A stretch of 64,000 nucleotides of DNA from Gammaproteobacteria bacterium (lineage in GTDB: Bacteria; Pseudomonadota; Gammaproteobacteria; Pseudomonadales; Cellvibrionaceae): the NCBI GenBank assembly GCA_021151625.1, contig JAGKWY010000004.1, positions 36,057-100,056 on the forward strand. The letters run 5' to 3'. The notes below the pieces were generated by a model. That model made no database searches and had not been told where the DNA came from. It worked only from the letters and a program-made list of their open reading frames with translations. Positions 63,156-64,000 of this stretch are shown piece by piece; the first letter of the stretch is position 1, and every line of letters starts with the position of its first letter. The position numbers and the translations under genes are program-made.

Positions 63156-63264
63156 AGACGATCCTTGTGATTGTTTTTGAAGCAGTTTTTTGACTATAGC
63201 GGACTATAAGACAAGCTTTGGGCCGGGCCAAGCATAAAAACCCGGCGGGCTTTTATATTGTCGC

Positions 63265-63489
63265 TTACTTCTCCAATTGCGCTAATTGGCGCTCCAGTTC
63301 TTCCAGTTTTGCGCGCGTGCGCACCAGCACCGCTGCCTGCGCATCAAATTCTTCCCGGGTTACCAGATCCGCTCGCGCCAGTGCTGCTTGCAAAGCGATA
63401 TGTAACTCGCGCGCGGGAATCAAGGAGCCCTTATCGGCCAGTTGTTGCTGGATTTCCCCAAACAGCTTTTCAGTCAGGTTGCGAATCAT
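63265..63489 (-). CDS. ubiK: UbiK family ubiquinone biosynthesis accessory factor
   Basis: 74 residues: amphipathic N-terminal helix (MIRNLTEKLFGEIQQQLADK) and C-terminal coiled coil (TRAKLEELERQLAQLEK). UbiK (YqiC, BMFP family) helps aerobic ubiquinone synthesis with UbiJ and binds membranes. Complete and typical length; upstream of comM on the same strand. Confidence 0.9.
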   Translation of the reverse strand: MIRNLTEKLFGEIQQQLADKGSLIPARELHIALQAALARADLVTREEFDAQAAVLVRTRAKLEELERQLAQLEK

Positions 63490-63886
63490 AGTGGCATTTA
63501 TCGGGTCCGGCCCGCCTCTGTGTGTATGCGACCCAGTTTACCGCTTTCCCTGTTGGGTCGCATCTGACGGTTTTGGAGGTAAATGTTGTTTTTGGTGACT
63601 GTGTTCACTAATGGTGCTATCGCTTTGCCGGGTTGATCAAATTTGGTGCAACACTTGTATTCGATCTTGGATATTTTCGCTTTTGGCGCCATTTAATAGA
63701 GTTATCTATTTGATTTTTATTGATTTTATGAAATTGGCCTGCTCTGTGCAAAATTTTACGTGAGTACTTGATGTCGGTTTGGGTGGCAGCTGTAGCGGAT
63801 TTTTGCAGCTTTCATTTCTGGACTGGACAGTATTTCCGGTGTTTCCCGCACCTTCGGGTGCGGGAATTTTTTCAGGAGTGCAACGA
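63490..63886. other. Divergent intergenic region between ubiK and the PII gene
   Basis: Should hold both promoters. I looked for a sigma-54 site for the PII gene (GG-N10-GC) and did not find a convincing one. A terminator-like hairpin is at its right end. Confidence 0.45.
63843..63872 (+). terminator. Terminator-like hairpin in the PII gene leader
   Basis: TTCCCGCACC TTCG GGTGCGGGAA followed by six T residues, ending just before the ribosome site of the PII gene. Canonical intrinsic terminator with an extra-stable TTCG loop. With ubiK divergent there is no complete plus-strand gene just upstream to end. Confidence 0.85.
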
Positions 63887-64000
63887 ATGAAATTGGTAAC
63901 AGCGATCATCAAGCCGTTCAAGCTGGATGTGGTGCGTGAAGCCCTCTCCGACATTGGCGTTCACGGTATGACCGTGACAGAAGTAAAAGGCTTTGGCCGT
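63887..64000 (+). CDS. glnK: PII nitrogen regulatory protein GlnK/GlnB (5' end only)
   Basis: First 38 codons, MKLVTAIIKPFKLDVVREAL and onward through VTEVKGFGR, the conserved PII start. PII senses 2-oxoglutarate and ATP/ADP and controls AmtB and nitrogen enzymes. AGGAG precedes the ATG at good spacing. Choice of GlnK over GlnB is by the usual position near ubiK/comM in pseudomonads and is not certain. Confidence 0.88.
   Translation, partial: MKLVTAIIKPFKLDVVREALSDIGVHGMTVTEVKGFGR

Noticed and set aside
63490..63886. Sigma-54 promoter for the PII gene
   Set aside because: TGGCA and TTGCA occur at about 63782-63805 but their spacing is too long for GG-N10-GC.
1..64000. CRISPR array or cas genes
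   Set aside because: No set of regularly spaced identical repeats and no Cas motifs; the Tn7-like element is not of the CRISPR-associated type as far as seen.
1..64000. tRNA or rRNA genes
   Set aside because: No cloverleaf or rRNA segment recognised; the element is in comM, not a tRNA gene.

Overview
The window comes from a gammaproteobacterial chromosome, probably a Pseudomonadales/Cellvibrio-type lineage (an inference from the flanking genes: PrsK-like sensor kinase, cytochrome c5, Rep helicase, GGDEF/EAL regulator, ComM, UbiK, PII protein). About 6.6 kb at the left and 1.7 kb at the right are ordinary housekeeping DNA. Everything between is one large accessory element.

The key structure is an insertion in comM (yifB). 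The 3' part of comM lies at 5939-6605 and the 5' part at 62309-63155, both on the minus strand. Removing the intervening DNA and one copy of the 5-bp duplication (ctccc, 6601-6605 and 62309-62313) restores an uninterrupted reading frame. The inserted unit, 6606-62308 (55.7 kb), starts TGTAA and ends TTACA and carries TnsA, TnsB, TnsC and TniQ homologues at its left end. It is therefore a Tn7-like transposon in the comM site, the same hotspot used by AbaR/Tn6022-type elements. A diverged TnsE-like gene sits at the opposite end.

Cargo, left to right: orphan higA antitoxin with a higB stump; the IetAS AAA-ATPase/subtilisin pair with two extra genes; an HNH nuclease and an ADP-ribosyltransferase; an SDH-type serine protease and small ORFs; a HAD hydrolase with an MbcA/ParS-type antitoxin; a six-gene exported cassette with a zinc protease, a subtilisin-like protease and a lipoprotein (23050-28298); a membrane-anchored exonuclease VII large-subunit-like protein; a LuxR-type regulator with two effector-like genes; a GC-rich two-gene block and an IS3-family element; a viperin-like radical SAM enzyme overlapping a membrane Nudix-like gene; a CHAT-protease/tyrosinase/copper-chaperone-like operon; several short ORFs; a decayed gene set; a precursor/beta-barrel/C39-peptidase cassette; a catalase-like/LodA fusion with LodB; then antitoxin, HNH nuclease, a second XseA-like protein and the TnsE-like gene.

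Themes: (1) defence and conflict proteins (IetAS, HNH, ART, CHAT, viperin-like); (2) proteases in the envelope; (3) enzymes making peroxide or quinones (LodAB, tyrosinase); (4) several antitoxins without recognisable toxins. The best candidates for undescribed systems are the exported two-protease cassette, the membrane XseA-like paralogues, the tyrosinase-CHAT operon, the C39/beta-barrel/precursor cassette and the catalase-LodA fusion. All functional calls come from reading motifs by eye; no database search was run.
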